Notes: generated by a model from the letters alone, not told the origin. Positions 17,117-26,993 are shown, counted from the stretch's first letter. The stretch is DNA of 64,000 bases from Paractinoplanes ferrugineus (GCF_016862195.1 NZ_BOMM01000060.1:62001-126000), one strand, 5' to 3'. Numbers and translations are program-made.

Positions 17117-18298
17117 CTACGTGCTGGACACCCAGGTCGGGTGGGTGGTGGCGAACTGCGCGACGGTGTCGTTCCGGGCCGCCTTCAGCAGGGCGAGGCT
17201 GTCGTCGCTGAGGATCTCGACGTCGCCGATGCCGCTGACCCGTCTCGGGTTGAACTTGCCCTCGTTCGTCTTGATCGTGACCAGGGCGTCGGGCCGGATG
17301 CCCCGCATCGCGAACGCCCAGTCCTCGAGCGAGATGCCCTGGGTGTCGACCGTCATGGTGGAGCCGATCGCCTTGATCAGGCCGGGCAGCTTGGTCGGCG
17401 AGGAGAGGCCGTCCTGCACCGCCTGGTTGATGATCGCCTTGAAGAACTGCTGCTGGTGGCGCTGGCGCCCGTAGTCGAAGTCGTTGTTGGCGAGCAGGTC
17501 GCGCTGGCGGACGAAGTCGAGCGCCTCGGTCGGGGTGAAGCAGTGGTTGCCCTTGGCGTAGAAGTTCGCGGTGACGCCCTTGATCTTCGACTTCAGGGTG
17601 CCGTCCTTGTTGATCACATAGGGCGCGGCGGGCTGGCCGGTCTTGTTGTCCTTGCCGATGTGGATCGAGGTGGTGTCCTCGTCCACGTACATGCACACCT
17701 TGCCGAGCACGTTGACGACCTGCTTGAAGCCCTGGAAGTCGATGATCGCGCCGGCGTCGGGGGTGATGCCGGTGAGCTGCTTGATGGTCAGGGAGAGCAG
17801 TTCGAAGCCGTGCGACAGGGCGGCGGGCCCGGTCAGTCCGCGGCTGCCGAAGAAGAACGCTGAGTTGATCTTGTTACGGCCGCCGCCGAACGACTGCTTG
17901 CCGTTGTCGTAGGCGGGGATCGGCACGTAGCTGTCGCGGGGCAGCGAGATCATGTAGCCCGACTCGTGGTCGGACGGGATGTGCAGCAGGATTATCGAGT
18001 CGCTGCGGGTGCCGGCCGTGGGCAGCGCGTCCTTACGGGCGTCGATGCCGACGAGCAGGATGTTCTTGGCCCCCTTGATCGAGGCCCGCTTGACCTGCTC
18101 GGTGGTCGAGGCCGAGCCGATCAGGCTCTGCTGGGTGACCGACTTGGTGGCCGCCCCGACGGTCGCCTGGATGGCCACGACCGATCCGGCGCCGGCCACG
18201 GCCAGCAAAGCACCGAGCATGAGGCACACGCGCGCCCAGCGAGGGCTTCGCCGGCGATTGCTCGGCCGACGACTCCTGGCGACTCTTCTCAAGATCAT
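17117..18298 (-). CDS. LytR-CpsA-Psr (LCP) family cell-wall glycopolymer ligase
   Basis: 393 residues. A basic N-terminus (RRVARSRRPSNRRR) is followed by one membrane segment (about residues 24-46); the rest is outside. Typical LCP stretches are NILLVGIDARKD, TRSDSIILLHIP, ISLPRDSYVPIP, GGRNKINSAFFFG and FVRQRDLLANNDFDYGRQRHQQQF. The family moves polyprenyl-phosphate-linked teichoic acid, arabinogalactan or capsule chains onto peptidoglycan. It is divergent from two glycosyltransferase genes, which fits an envelope glycan role. Confidence 0.93.
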   Translation of the reverse strand: MILRRVARSRRPSNRRRSPRWARVCLMLGALLAVAGAGSVVAIQATVGAATKSVTQQSLIGSASTTEQVKRASIKGAKNILLVGIDARKDALPTAGTRSDSIILLHIPSDHESGYMISLPRDSYVPIPAYDNGKQSFGGGRNKINSAFFFGSRGLTGPAALSHGFELLSLTIKQLTGITPDAGAIIDFQGFKQVVNVLGKVCMYVDEDTTSIHIGKDNKTGQPAAPYVINKDGTLKSKIKGVTANFYAKGNHCFTPTEALDFVRQRDLLANNDFDYGRQRHQQQFFKAIINQAVQDGLSSPTKLPGLIKAIGSTMTVDTQGISLEDWAFAMRGIRPDALVTIKTNEGKFNPRRVSGIGDVEILSDDSLALLKAARNDTVAQFATTHPTWVSST

Positions 18299-18489
18299 CT
18301 CCTCTACGGCTTCACGTATTAAGACGGATGCCGCAGCCCTTTACGATGCGTCCGGATCATGAGAATTTCGTGAGAAATCTCTACGAGTGTCCTGAGGACG
18401 CCGGGCATTTCCCTCGCGTTCACCGACCGGCCGCCCGGCGCCCATACTCTCCGACCAGCCCAGCGCCCCCTTCCGCTAAGCAGGTCCAC

Positions 18490-19419
18490 ATGTCCGCAAA
18501 CCCGGACGTCAGCGTCGTCATCCCGACGCTCAACCGGCCGGAACTGGCCGCCCGCGCCGTCCGCAGCGCGCTCGCCCAGACCCACGACGACCTCGAGGTC
18601 GTCGTGGTCGTCGACGGTCCCGACCCGGGCACCCGGGAACACCTGCGGACGATCGGCGACGAGCGGGTGCGGGTGCTCGAACTGCCCGAACGCGGCAAGG
18701 CGCCGAACGCCCGCAACCAGGGCGCCCGCGCCGCCCGGGGGAAGTGGACAGCGCTGCTCGACGACGACGACGAGTGGCTCCCGGCCAAGATCGAGACCCA
18801 GCTGGCGCTGGCCGCGACCGCCACCCGGGCCGCCCCGGTGGTCGCCACCCGCATGATCAGCCGCACCCCGCGCGCCGACACGATCATGCCGCGCCGGCTG
18901 CCCGCCCCCGGCGAACCCCTCAGCGAGTACTTCACCGTGCGCAAGGGCCTGTTCTACGGCGACGGCTTCATCCAGACCTCGACGATCATGGCGCCGACCG
19001 AGTTGCTGCGGCGGGTGCCGTTCACCGTCGGGCTACGCCGCCAGCAGGAACTCGACTGGGCGCTGCGGGTCGTCCGGGAGCCCGACGTCGAGCTGCTCTA
19101 CGCCGACGACGCGCTCGTGCTCTGGCACCAGGACGAGGACCGCGACCGGATCAGCCTGCAGAACCCGTGGGAGGAACAGCTCGAGTGGCTGCGCGCCAAC
19201 CGGGCCCTGTTCACCGAGCGCGCCTACGCGGCGTACACGATGAGCGTGCTCAGCTCGATGGCCGCGCCGACCCGCAGCGGCCGGGTCTTCCGCGAGCTGC
19301 TGGCCGAGGCCCGCACCCACGGCCGGCCGGGCACCATCGACTACGTGACGTTCCTGCAGATCTGGAGCCTGCCGCCGAACGTGCGGCACCGCCTGCGCGA
19401 CGCGATCCTGGGACGCTGA
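18490..19419 (+). CDS. Family 2 glycosyltransferase
   Basis: 309 residues from ATG 18490; upstream in-frame codons at 18328 lie in the divergent promoter region and do not look coding. DVSVVIPTLNRPELAARAV opens the GT-A fold. The DDDDEW stretch near residue 95 is the nucleotide-sugar/metal site. No membrane segment is seen. The acceptor is unknown. The next gene begins 1 bp after the stop, so the two are co-transcribed. Confidence 0.88.
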   Translation: MSANPDVSVVIPTLNRPELAARAVRSALAQTHDDLEVVVVVDGPDPGTREHLRTIGDERVRVLELPERGKAPNARNQGARAARGKWTALLDDDDEWLPAKIETQLALAATATRAAPVVATRMISRTPRADTIMPRRLPAPGEPLSEYFTVRKGLFYGDGFIQTSTIMAPTELLRRVPFTVGLRRQQELDWALRVVREPDVELLYADDALVLWHQDEDRDRISLQNPWEEQLEWLRANRALFTERAYAAYTMSVLSSMAAPTRSGRVFRELLAEARTHGRPGTIDYVTFLQIWSLPPNVRHRLRDAILGR

Positions 19420-19420
19420 C

Positions 19421-20530
19421 ATGAGGGTCGCGATCTGGCGCAGCGCCATGCTCGGCGCCTCCGAGACGTTCGTGCGCAACCAGGGTGACGCCCTCACCCG
19501 GTGGCAGCCGGTCTACCTCGGGGCGACCAAGCAGGAGTCGGCCGTCGCCCGGGACACCGACCTCATCGCGTACCCCTCGCAAGCCGACCGCAACGCCTTC
19601 CTGCGCCTGCGCCTGACCGGCCGGTCGCCCCGCCTGCGGCGGATGATCGCCGACGTCGGGCCCCGGCTGATCCACGCCCACTTCGGTGGCGACGGCTGGC
19701 TGATCAGCGGCTCCGCGGCCGAGTTGGGGATCCCGCTGATCGTCACGGCGCACGGCCACGACGTCACCCGGCAGCCCACCGCCGGTGGCGCCAAAGGCGT
19801 CCGCTACCGGCGCAACCTGCGCACCGTCTTCGACCGCGCGGCGCTGATCCTCGCGGTCTCCGAGGTGATCCGCAACCGGGCGATCGACCGGGGCGCCGAC
19901 CCGGCGAAGGTCCGCGTGCACTACACCGGCGTGCCCATCCCGGCCGAGGTGCGGCCGGTCCCGAAACAGTGGGACGTGGCGTTCGTCGGGCGCTTCGTGG
20001 AGAAGAAAGGCGCCGACGACCTCCTGGCCGCCCTCGCGGCGCTCGGCCCGGCCAAACCCCGGGCGGTTCTCGTCGGCTCCGGACCATTGCTTCCGGCGAT
20101 CCAGGAGTACGCCCGGGAACTGCGCGTCGACGCCACGTTCCTGGGCACCCGGACCCCGGCCGAAGTGCTCGAGGTCCTGACCGCGTCCCGGCTGCTCGCC
20201 GCACCGTCGCGCACCGCCGCCGACGGCGACACCGAGGGACTGCCGACCACGGTCATGGAGGCCGCCGCGCTCGGGCTGCCGGTCGTCGCGACCCGGCACA
20301 GCGGCATCCCGGAGGCGGTGACCGACGGCGAGACCGGCCTGCTCGGCGCCGAGGGCGATCGGCAGGCCCTGGCCGGCAACCTCGCCCGGCTGCTCGCCGA
20401 CGAGCCGCTGCGGGAACGGCTCGGCGCCCAGGGCCGCGCCCGGATGCGGGCGAAGTTCGACCTGGCCGTGCAGAACCGCCGCCTCGAGGGCATCTACGAC
20501 GAAGTGGCGGCCGGGCCCGCGGCTCGATGA
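19421..20530 (+). CDS. Family 4 glycosyltransferase
   Basis: 369 residues. It shows the GT-B arrangement: an N-terminal domain with HAHFGGDG and TAHGHDVTRQ, then a C-terminal domain with VGRFVEKKGADDLL, the E-x7-E type motif in EGLPTTVMEAAALGLPVVAT and RHSGIPEAVTDGETGLL. Such enzymes retain anomeric configuration and build exopolysaccharides or glycolipids. It partners the upstream GT2 gene. Confidence 0.92.
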   Translation: MRVAIWRSAMLGASETFVRNQGDALTRWQPVYLGATKQESAVARDTDLIAYPSQADRNAFLRLRLTGRSPRLRRMIADVGPRLIHAHFGGDGWLISGSAAELGIPLIVTAHGHDVTRQPTAGGAKGVRYRRNLRTVFDRAALILAVSEVIRNRAIDRGADPAKVRVHYTGVPIPAEVRPVPKQWDVAFVGRFVEKKGADDLLAALAALGPAKPRAVLVGSGPLLPAIQEYARELRVDATFLGTRTPAEVLEVLTASRLLAAPSRTAADGDTEGLPTTVMEAAALGLPVVATRHSGIPEAVTDGETGLLGAEGDRQALAGNLARLLADEPLRERLGAQGRARMRAKFDLAVQNRRLEGIYDEVAAGPAAR

Positions 20531-20824
20531 ACGCCTGACTTCTCCGCTGTGGACACTCTCCGGGGCGGCCGGTCGGCGCAGTCACTGCAGCCCCCCGCGA
20601 CGCCTCCCGGCACACCTGAATCAGTCCGGCTATCGGCGATCACGCGGGTTTCGGATTTCCCACCCGGGCCCCGCGGGTCGGCGGTTACGTTCCTAACTGA
20701 TCCACTCGAAACGGCGGCGAACGCGGCGGTCCGACAATGACACCCGCCGCCCGGCCTTCCCCTTCTTCAGGTGCGTCTCTTCGCACCCGTACAAGCGCGC
20801 CCACAACGTTGTGAGGAGTTCCGC
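20531..20824. other. Intergenic region before the ferritin-like gene
   Basis: 294 bp without a convincing frame. A small hairpin GGTGCG/CGCACC (20770-20787) lies 37 bp before the ferritin-like start, and a GAGGAG ribosome site is at its end. Nothing else is recognised. Confidence 0.5.
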
Positions 20825-21790
20825 ATGTTCGGTAAAAAAATGGTCAAGGACATGATCGAACGCAGTTCGGAGAACGGCGCGGACCGCCGCCGGTTCCTGC
20901 AGAGCGCGGGGGCACTCGGCCTCGGCGTGATCGGGGCCGGCGCGCTCGGCGGGGCCACCGTCGCGCAGGCGGCCGGCGACACCGAGGCCGCCGACGTGAC
21001 GGCGACGGAGTTCGCCGCCGCCGGCGCCGCCCCCAGCGACGGCGCCGTCCTGAACTTCGCGCTCAACCTGGAATATCTGGAGGCCGAGTTCTATCTGCAC
21101 GCCGTCACCGGCGAGGGCCTGCCGGACAGCTGGACGACGGGCAAGGGTGTCCGCGGCGGCGTGACCGGCGGGTACGAGGTGCCGTTCCAGACCCCGCGGA
21201 TCAAGCAGTACGCCAAGGAGATCGCCGCCGACGAGCAGGCCCACGTCGCCTTCCTGCGCAAGGCTCTCGGCGGCGCCGCGGTGTCCCGACCGGCCATCGA
21301 CATCCGGGACAGTTTCACCGCCGCCGCCCGCGCCGCCGGGCTGATCGGCATGACCGACACCTTCGACCCGTACGCCAATGAGGACAACTTCCTGCTCGCC
21401 GCGTTCCTGTTCGAGGACGTCGGCGTGACCGCCTACAAGGGTGCCGCGCCGCTGATCACCAACAAGACCTACCTGGGCGCCGCCGCCGGCATCCTCGCGG
21501 TCGAGGCGTACCACGCGGCCACGATCCGCACCTCGCTGTTCGAGAAGGGCATGTCGGGGCCGGTCAAGAAGCTCTCCGCGGCCCGCAACAGCCTGGACGG
21601 CCCGCCGCTGGACGACCAGGGCATCACCGCGTACGGCGAGGCCAACATCAACCCCACCGACACCAACGGCATCGCCTTCGGCCGGACGCCCGGACACGTG
21701 CTGAACATCGTCTACCTGAACCCCGGCAAGGTCAGCCACGGTGGCTTCTACCCCAAGGGGGTCAACGGCGAGGTACGGGTCAGCGGCTGA
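20825..21790 (+). CDS. Tat-exported ferritin-like protein
   Basis: 321 residues from ATG 20825, with GAGGAG just upstream. The N-terminus has a Tat signal: DRRRFLQSAGALGLG (twin Arg near residues 21-23), then a hydrophobic stretch ending in AQAA. The mature part is a Ferritin_2-type helical domain with NLEYLEAEFYLHA, AADEQAHVAFLR, FEDVGVTAY and AVEAYHAATIR, which together supply the Glu/His ligands for a di-metal site. Members occur in stress-tolerant bacteria, and their reaction is unknown. An NRAMP metal transporter follows 52 bp later, suggesting linked metal handling. Confidence 0.88.
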   Translation: MFGKKMVKDMIERSSENGADRRRFLQSAGALGLGVIGAGALGGATVAQAAGDTEAADVTATEFAAAGAAPSDGAVLNFALNLEYLEAEFYLHAVTGEGLPDSWTTGKGVRGGVTGGYEVPFQTPRIKQYAKEIAADEQAHVAFLRKALGGAAVSRPAIDIRDSFTAAARAAGLIGMTDTFDPYANEDNFLLAAFLFEDVGVTAYKGAAPLITNKTYLGAAAGILAVEAYHAATIRTSLFEKGMSGPVKKLSAARNSLDGPPLDDQGITAYGEANINPTDTNGIAFGRTPGHVLNIVYLNPGKVSHGGFYPKGVNGEVRVSG

Positions 21791-21842
21791 GCAGTCCGTC
21801 GCCTCCGCACCCACCACGCCGCCCACGAGGGGAACCCGACCC

Positions 21843-23126
21843 GTGACCCAGACCTCGCCGCTTCCGGTGGCGGCCCCCGGACTCGTCGCCGCCCGGCCCG
21901 CGGCGCCGGGCCGCGTCCGGGCCGCCACCGCCCTGGGGCCGGCGTTCGTCGCGGCCATCGCCTATCTCGACCCGGGTAACTTCGCCACCAACTTCGCCGG
22001 CGGCGCCAGCACCGGTTACCGCCTCGTCTGGGTGGTGGTGCTGGCGAACCTGGTGGCCATGCCGATCCAGTACCTGGCCGCCAAGCTCGGCATCGTCACC
22101 GGCCGCAGCCTGCCGCAACTCTGCCGGGACCGGATGCGCCCACGCGCCCGGTGGGCGATGTGGGCGCAGGCCGAGATCGTCGCGATGGCCACCGACCTCG
22201 CCGAGTTCGTCGGGGCCGCCATCGGGCTGAACCTGCTGTTCGGCATGTCCCTGCCGATGGCGGCCGGGGTCACCGCGGTCCTGGCCTTCGCCGTCCTGGC
22301 CTTCCAGCGGCGCGGGCACCGGCCGTTCGAACTGGCCATCGGCGCGCTGCTCGGGCTCATCTGCGCGGGCTTCGTCTATCTGGTCATCGCCGTCCCGCCG
22401 GCGGCCTCGGGGGTGGCGACCGGGCTGGTGCCGGACATCAGCGGGGACGGCACCCTGCTGTTCGCGGTCGGCATCATCGGCGCCACCGTCATGCCGCACG
22501 CCATCTACCTGCACTCCGGACTGATGAGCAACCGGGTAGGCCGGACCGGGGCCGCCGACCCGCGCCGGCTGCTCGCCTTCGCCCGCGTCGACATCGCCCT
22601 CGCGATGGGCCTCGCCGGCCTGGTCAACCTGAGCATGCTCGCCATCGCCGCGAAACTGTTCCACCACGGGGCGGGAACCCCCGCGGTGACCCTCGACGGC
22701 GTCCACGCCGACCTGGGCCGGATGGTCGGTGGCGTGGCCGCCCTCGCGTTCGCCGCGGCGCTGCTGGCCTCCGGCATCTCCTCGTCGAGTGTCGGCACCG
22801 CCGCCGGCCAGATCATCATGGACGGGTTCCTGAACCTGCGCATCCCGCTCGGGCTGCGCCGCGCGATCACCATGACGCCCGCGATCCTGCTCCTGATCTC
22901 CGGCGTCGACCCGACCCAGGCCCTGGTGCTCAGCCAGGTGGCCCTGTCGTTCGGCATCCCGTTCGCGCTGGGCGCGCTGGTCTGGCTGACCAGCCGGCGC
23001 GACCTCATGGGCGAGCACGTCAACCCGGTCGGCACGACGATCGGCATGACCGCGGTGGTCACCGTGCTCAGTGGACTGAACGTGGTCTTCCTCGGCCAGC
23101 AGGTCGTCAGCTGGGTGGGGGGCTGA
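21843..23126 (+). CDS. mntH: NRAMP-family divalent metal (Mn2+/Fe2+) transporter
   Basis: 427 residues from GTG 21843, with GAGGGG upstream. There are about eleven membrane segments. The metal-binding DPGN motif is in TM1 (AIAYLDPGNFATN) and MPH in TM6 (GATVMPHAIYLHS), both diagnostic. It should import Mn2+ or Fe2+ with protons. It lies directly after the ferritin-like gene. Its last 20 bp overlap the convergent nitronate monooxygenase gene (stop at 23107). Confidence 0.93.
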   Translation: MTQTSPLPVAAPGLVAARPAAPGRVRAATALGPAFVAAIAYLDPGNFATNFAGGASTGYRLVWVVVLANLVAMPIQYLAAKLGIVTGRSLPQLCRDRMRPRARWAMWAQAEIVAMATDLAEFVGAAIGLNLLFGMSLPMAAGVTAVLAFAVLAFQRRGHRPFELAIGALLGLICAGFVYLVIAVPPAASGVATGLVPDISGDGTLLFAVGIIGATVMPHAIYLHSGLMSNRVGRTGAADPRRLLAFARVDIALAMGLAGLVNLSMLAIAAKLFHHGAGTPAVTLDGVHADLGRMVGGVAALAFAAALLASGISSSSVGTAAGQIIMDGFLNLRIPLGLRRAITMTPAILLLISGVDPTQALVLSQVALSFGIPFALGALVWLTSRRDLMGEHVNPVGTTIGMTAVVTVLSGLNVVFLGQQVVSWVGG

Positions 23127-24549
23127 CCGCCCCCTCCCCCGCTTCGCCCGCGCCCGCCAGCAGGTAGTCGATGACGTCCACGGCGCCGTAGTCGACGCCC
23201 TGCCGGGTCAGGGCCGGCACGAAGGACAGGTCCTGGCCGAGGGTCACCAACGGCGGCTCGACATAACCGTCCGGCCGCCGCTGCGGGAACCCGACCGTGG
23301 CGAGCAAGCCGTTGCACAGGCATCGGCTGCCCACGGTGTCCTCGACGGCGCCGCCCTTTCGCACGTACTCGTCCACCGGTTCGGCCGGGCACCGGAAACC
23401 CACCGACCCGTCCGGCCGGCGGAACGGCGTGCGCAGGTAACTCAGGTCGCACATCCGGGGGCGCCCGGCGTAGACCTTCTCGTCGGCGGCGGTCCCGGCC
23501 AGGGTCGCCACCTTGAACGGGAACCCGGTCGGGGAGGCGAGCACGTCGTTGCGTACCACGAAGGCCTCGTGCAGCAGGCGATGCCGCAGGTCGTCGTCCA
23601 AGCCGGACTCCCGGCACAGCGCGAAGGCCGTGCCCACCTGGACGCCGGTGGCGCCGGCGGCGCGGGCCGCGGCCAGCGACGCCGGACTCGCCTGCCCGCC
23701 GGCCAGCCAGAACGGGAGACCCAGCGCGGCGACCTTGCCCACGTCGAGCCGGTCGCGCGGGCCGTACACCGGTTCGCCGTCGTCGTCGAGGACCAGCCGG
23801 CCGCGGGGCCGGGCGCTGTGGCCCCCCGCGTTGGCGTGCTCCAGCACGAAACCGTCGGGCCGGGTCGCCTCCTCCCGGCAGAGGTAACCGGCAAGCGTCG
23901 CGGACGAGACGATCGCCAGCAGCCGCGGCCGCCGCAGCGGGCCCGGCCGCTCGCCGAGCAGTTCGGCCGGGTCGAGGGTGAGATGGTGGTCGTCATCGGC
24001 CACCGCCCCGTGCACCTGGACCGACAACCGGCCCGGCCGGTGCTCGGCCAGCGCGTCGAGCAGCCGGGGCACCTCGGTCGGCAGCCCGGCACCCATCAGC
24101 ACGTAGTCGACCCCGGCGAGCATGGCCCCGTACACCGCGGCCGGGTTCGCCATCTGGATCTTCTCGAGAAGGTTGACGCCGACCACCCCGCGATGGCCCT
24201 CCTTGGCCAGGAACACCTCGACGAAGCCGGCGACGACGGACAGCAGCTGACCCTCCCGCCGAGGGCGCAGACCGAGCCGGGAGATCGGCCGGAACGGCCG
24301 GTCCGGAACGCCGCCCGGGACGAAGAAGCGGTCCAGCACCGACCGGGCCACCGCCGGCACCGGAAAACCGGCGAGTGCCCGGCGCACGTGCCCGCCGGCG
24401 TCGCCGGTCTGCAGCCGCCGCGCGAGCAGGACGTCGAGCGCCACGCCGGACACGACGCCCAGCTGACCGGCGCCGGCCACCGCCCCGGCGAGCCGCCAGC
24501 CCGAGACACCGACCCCCATGCCGCCCTGAATGATCGAGGGAAGTGGCAT
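23107..24549 (-). CDS. Nitronate monooxygenase / 2-nitropropane dioxygenase family protein
   Basis: 480 residues from ATG 24549, chosen because the following PLPSIIQGGMGVGVSGWRLAGAV is the FMN-binding start of the TIM barrel; ATG 24582 would add 11 residues. Further marks are VLMGAGLPTEVP, EHANAGGHSA and GATGVQVGTAFALC. The protein is longer than classic NMO (about 350) because of a C-terminal extension with several Cys residues (CRCLCNG-like region near residue 415). The reaction is probably FMN-dependent oxidation of nitronates, but many members are uncharacterised. It is divergent from surE. Confidence 0.85.
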   Translation of the reverse strand: MPLPSIIQGGMGVGVSGWRLAGAVAGAGQLGVVSGVALDVLLARRLQTGDAGGHVRRALAGFPVPAVARSVLDRFFVPGGVPDRPFRPISRLGLRPRREGQLLSVVAGFVEVFLAKEGHRGVVGVNLLEKIQMANPAAVYGAMLAGVDYVLMGAGLPTEVPRLLDALAEHRPGRLSVQVHGAVADDDHHLTLDPAELLGERPGPLRRPRLLAIVSSATLAGYLCREEATRPDGFVLEHANAGGHSARPRGRLVLDDDGEPVYGPRDRLDVGKVAALGLPFWLAGGQASPASLAAARAAGATGVQVGTAFALCRESGLDDDLRHRLLHEAFVVRNDVLASPTGFPFKVATLAGTAADEKVYAGRPRMCDLSYLRTPFRRPDGSVGFRCPAEPVDEYVRKGGAVEDTVGSRCLCNGLLATVGFPQRRPDGYVEPPLVTLGQDLSFVPALTRQGVDYGAVDVIDYLLAGAGEAGEGAVSPPPS

Positions 24550-24668
24550 TGCTCCTCTTCCGGTCGCTGGTGAACACGGCAAGCCTCGGGGACGATGGGC
24601 GGGCCGGGCAGAGGCGGAAGTCCCGAACCGGGGCTTCGGGCCGAGCCCGCGGAGGGGGAGCCGACCGG

Positions 24669-25466
24669 ATGCGAATCCTGATCACCAACGACGACGGCAT
24701 CGACGCCCCCGGCCTCATCGCCCTCGCCGAGGCGGTGCGGGCACACGGCTTCAACCCCGTGGTGGCGGCCCCCGCCGAGGAGGCCAGCGGCATGAGCGCC
24801 GCCCTGACCGCGGTCACCGACCGGGGCCGGATCACCTTCCGGAAGAAACCGCACGGGTACGGCGTGGCCGCGTCCCCGGCCTACATCGTGGTGCTCGCCG
24901 CCCTGGGCGTCTTCGGTCCCCCGCCGCAGATCGTGCTGTCCGGCATCAACCGAGGGGCGAACACCGGCACCGCGGTCCTGCACTCGGGCACGGTCGGCGC
25001 CGCCCTGACCGCGGCCAACCACGGTGCCCGCGGCCTGGCCGTCTCCCTCGACGTGCTCACCCCCGGCAACACCGGCCCGCTCACCCTCGCCGAGGACGCC
25101 GCCCTGCCCTGGCCCACCGCCGCCACCCTGGCCGCCGGCCTGCTCGACTGGCTGGCCGGCACCCCACCCGGGACAGTGGCCAACCTGAACGTCCCCGACC
25201 GCCCCACCGCCGAGATCCGCCACGCCACGTTGGCAACCGCCGGCCAGGTCCGCATGGCCGTCGCCGAGCAGGGCGAGGACTTCGCCCGCCTGACCTTCGA
25301 GCGGGGTGCGGCCCCCGCACCGGGCAGCGACGTGGTCCTGCTGGCCCAGGGCTACGCCACCCTGACCGCACTCCGCCCGGTGGCCGAGGCGACGGGCGTG
25401 CTGATCCCGGCGCAGCGCGCGGCCCCGCCCGCGGTCACTCCGGAGCCCGGCCGCGTTACCGGGTAA
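24669..25466 (+). CDS. surE: 5'-/3'-nucleotidase SurE
   Basis: 265 residues from ATG 24669 with an AGGGGGAG ribosome site. MRILITNDDGIDAPG holds the metal-binding Asp8-Asp9; EEASGMSAAL supplies the Ser and SGINRGANTG the Asn of the metal site. SurE enzymes dephosphorylate nucleoside monophosphates and short polyphosphates. The length is normal. The region before the start (24543-24668) is open in frame but has no ribosome site and overlaps the divergent promoter. Confidence 0.93.
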   Translation: MRILITNDDGIDAPGLIALAEAVRAHGFNPVVAAPAEEASGMSAALTAVTDRGRITFRKKPHGYGVAASPAYIVVLAALGVFGPPPQIVLSGINRGANTGTAVLHSGTVGAALTAANHGARGLAVSLDVLTPGNTGPLTLAEDAALPWPTAATLAAGLLDWLAGTPPGTVANLNVPDRPTAEIRHATLATAGQVRMAVAEQGEDFARLTFERGAAPAPGSDVVLLAQGYATLTALRPVAEATGVLIPAQRAAPPAVTPEPGRVTG

Positions 25467-25469
25467 GGG

Positions 25470-26993
25470 TCAGTCGCGGGCGCGGCGGACCACGGCGCGT
25501 ACCGCCCGGCGGCCCGCTTTCAGGCCGCCGACCAGGGTGTTCGCGGCTCGGCCCGGGGCGGTGGCGGAGAGTACGGCGTTGAGCTGGCGCAACCGTCTCA
25601 GGTCGTGGTCACGGCGGGCGAGCTGGCGCTCGTAGAACTCGTGTTTCGCGCGCGCGTCGGCGAGTTCGCGGGTCAGGCGGTCGCGGGCGATGATCAGCTC
25701 GCGGACGGACTCGACCGCGGGGGGCGGGATCGCCGGGACGTCGCGCGGGTCCAGTTCGCGGCCCGTCATGCCGGCCAGCAGGGCGGTCAGCGACGCCTCG
25801 TCGGCGGGTGCGGGCCACAGATGGGCGTGTCCACCGGCGATCGCCGAGGCGGCGAACTGGCGCAGCGCCCGCAGCGGCGGACCGGCGGGGGCCAGGCCGT
25901 GCAGGTCACCGTCGGCGTCGACGATCACCTGGGCGGCCGGCACCCCGGCGGCGGGACCGGCCTGCCACGCGGTCACCAGGTGGCGGACGTCCGGGAGCGC
26001 CCGCCGCGCGCACGCCGCCAGCAGGAGGTCCGCCAGGGTCCGCCCGACCGGGACCGGCACTCCGCCGTGGGTCCAGCGGCCACCGGCCTCCCGCCGTACC
26101 TCGGCGACCGGCCCGGCAGCGCCCACCTCCGGGGCCGGCCCGGCAGCGCCCGCCTTCGGGGCCGGCCCGGCGGGGGCCGCGATCAGGGCGTCGGGAGCGG
26201 GACCGGCGGAAGCGGGGCCGGCCAGGAAGATCCAGGCGGGGGCCAAGGCGTCGGCCAGGTGGTGGCGCAGGGCGCCGGTGATCAGGCGGGCGGGGTCGGC
26301 GAGCTGGGGTTCGATCGGTGCGGCGGCGGCCAGGGTCGCCTGCCAGAAGCCCTGCAGCGCCGGGTCGGTGAGGGCCGGCCCGCTCAGGAGTGCACCCGGG
26401 TAGGCCGCATAGTCGCGGGTCACTGCGACACCAGCCGAGGCCAGCCGGGCTCGCACGGCGTCGGGGCCGAGGGGGCGGGTCGGGTCGCGGTCGTCGGGGG
26501 TGATCCATTCGGTGTCGGGCGGGGTCGGCGGCAGCGACAGCAGGCGGTGCACGCCGAACAGGTTCTCCAGGCGCAGCAGCAGGCGACCCTGCGGGCTCAG
26601 CCCGGCGAGCAGCCGGGTCAGCGTCTCGTCCCAGGTCAGGTCGGCCGCCTCGGGCGTCAGAAGACGATCAAGACCATCAAGGGCGACCACTGTGTCGTAC
26701 GCGGCGGTCGTCGAGAATTTGTCCAGGCTGCCGCAACAGACCGTCACCCCGGGCCGGGACGCGTAGCGGGCCGCCAGGAACTCGGCGTCGGCGACGCCGC
26801 GCACCAGCAGCGTGACGCGCCCGGCCGGGATCGCGTCGACGAGTTCGGGGGCGTGCGGACCGGCCACCAGCACGTCGCCGGTGATCGCGGTCAGCAGCGG
26901 GCGCAGCGCCGGGTCACCGGCCGGGGCGGGACCGTGTGTGGCGTCCAGATCGGACCACACCGACATCTCCCCGCCGATCAGCTGGACGGTCAT
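25470..26993 (-). CDS. Methyltransferase-like protein with coiled-coil C-terminus
   Basis: 507 residues from ATG 26993, overlapping the stop of the upstream gene by 4 bp. Residues 30-160 resemble a class I SAM methyltransferase core (DVLVAGPHAPELVDAI, then YDTVVALDGLDRLLTPEAA and LLAGLSPQGRLLLRLENLFG), but the SAM motif is degenerate. An Ala/Gly/Pro low-complexity insert lies around residues 260-300 (repeated AGPAP and GAAGP). The C-terminal 90 residues form a coiled coil (RDRLTRELADARAKHEFYERQLARRD region). It is translationally coupled to the gene before it. I infer a role in surface glycan or glycoconjugate assembly; function is not established. Confidence 0.7.
   Translation of the reverse strand: MTVQLIGGEMSVWSDLDATHGPAPAGDPALRPLLTAITGDVLVAGPHAPELVDAIPAGRVTLLVRGVADAEFLAARYASRPGVTVCCGSLDKFSTTAAYDTVVALDGLDRLLTPEAADLTWDETLTRLLAGLSPQGRLLLRLENLFGVHRLLSLPPTPPDTEWITPDDRDPTRPLGPDAVRARLASAGVAVTRDYAAYPGALLSGPALTDPALQGFWQATLAAAAPIEPQLADPARLITGALRHHLADALAPAWIFLAGPASAGPAPDALIAAPAGPAPKAGAAGPAPEVGAAGPVAEVRREAGGRWTHGGVPVPVGRTLADLLLAACARRALPDVRHLVTAWQAGPAAGVPAAQVIVDADGDLHGLAPAGPPLRALRQFAASAIAGGHAHLWPAPADEASLTALLAGMTGRELDPRDVPAIPPPAVESVRELIIARDRLTRELADARAKHEFYERQLARRDHDLRRLRQLNAVLSATAPGRAANTLVGGLKAGRRAVRAVVRRARD

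Noticed and set aside
20693..21958. Minus-strand frame of 421 codons
   Set aside because: Antisense to the ferritin-like gene; composition typical of a GC-rich shadow frame.
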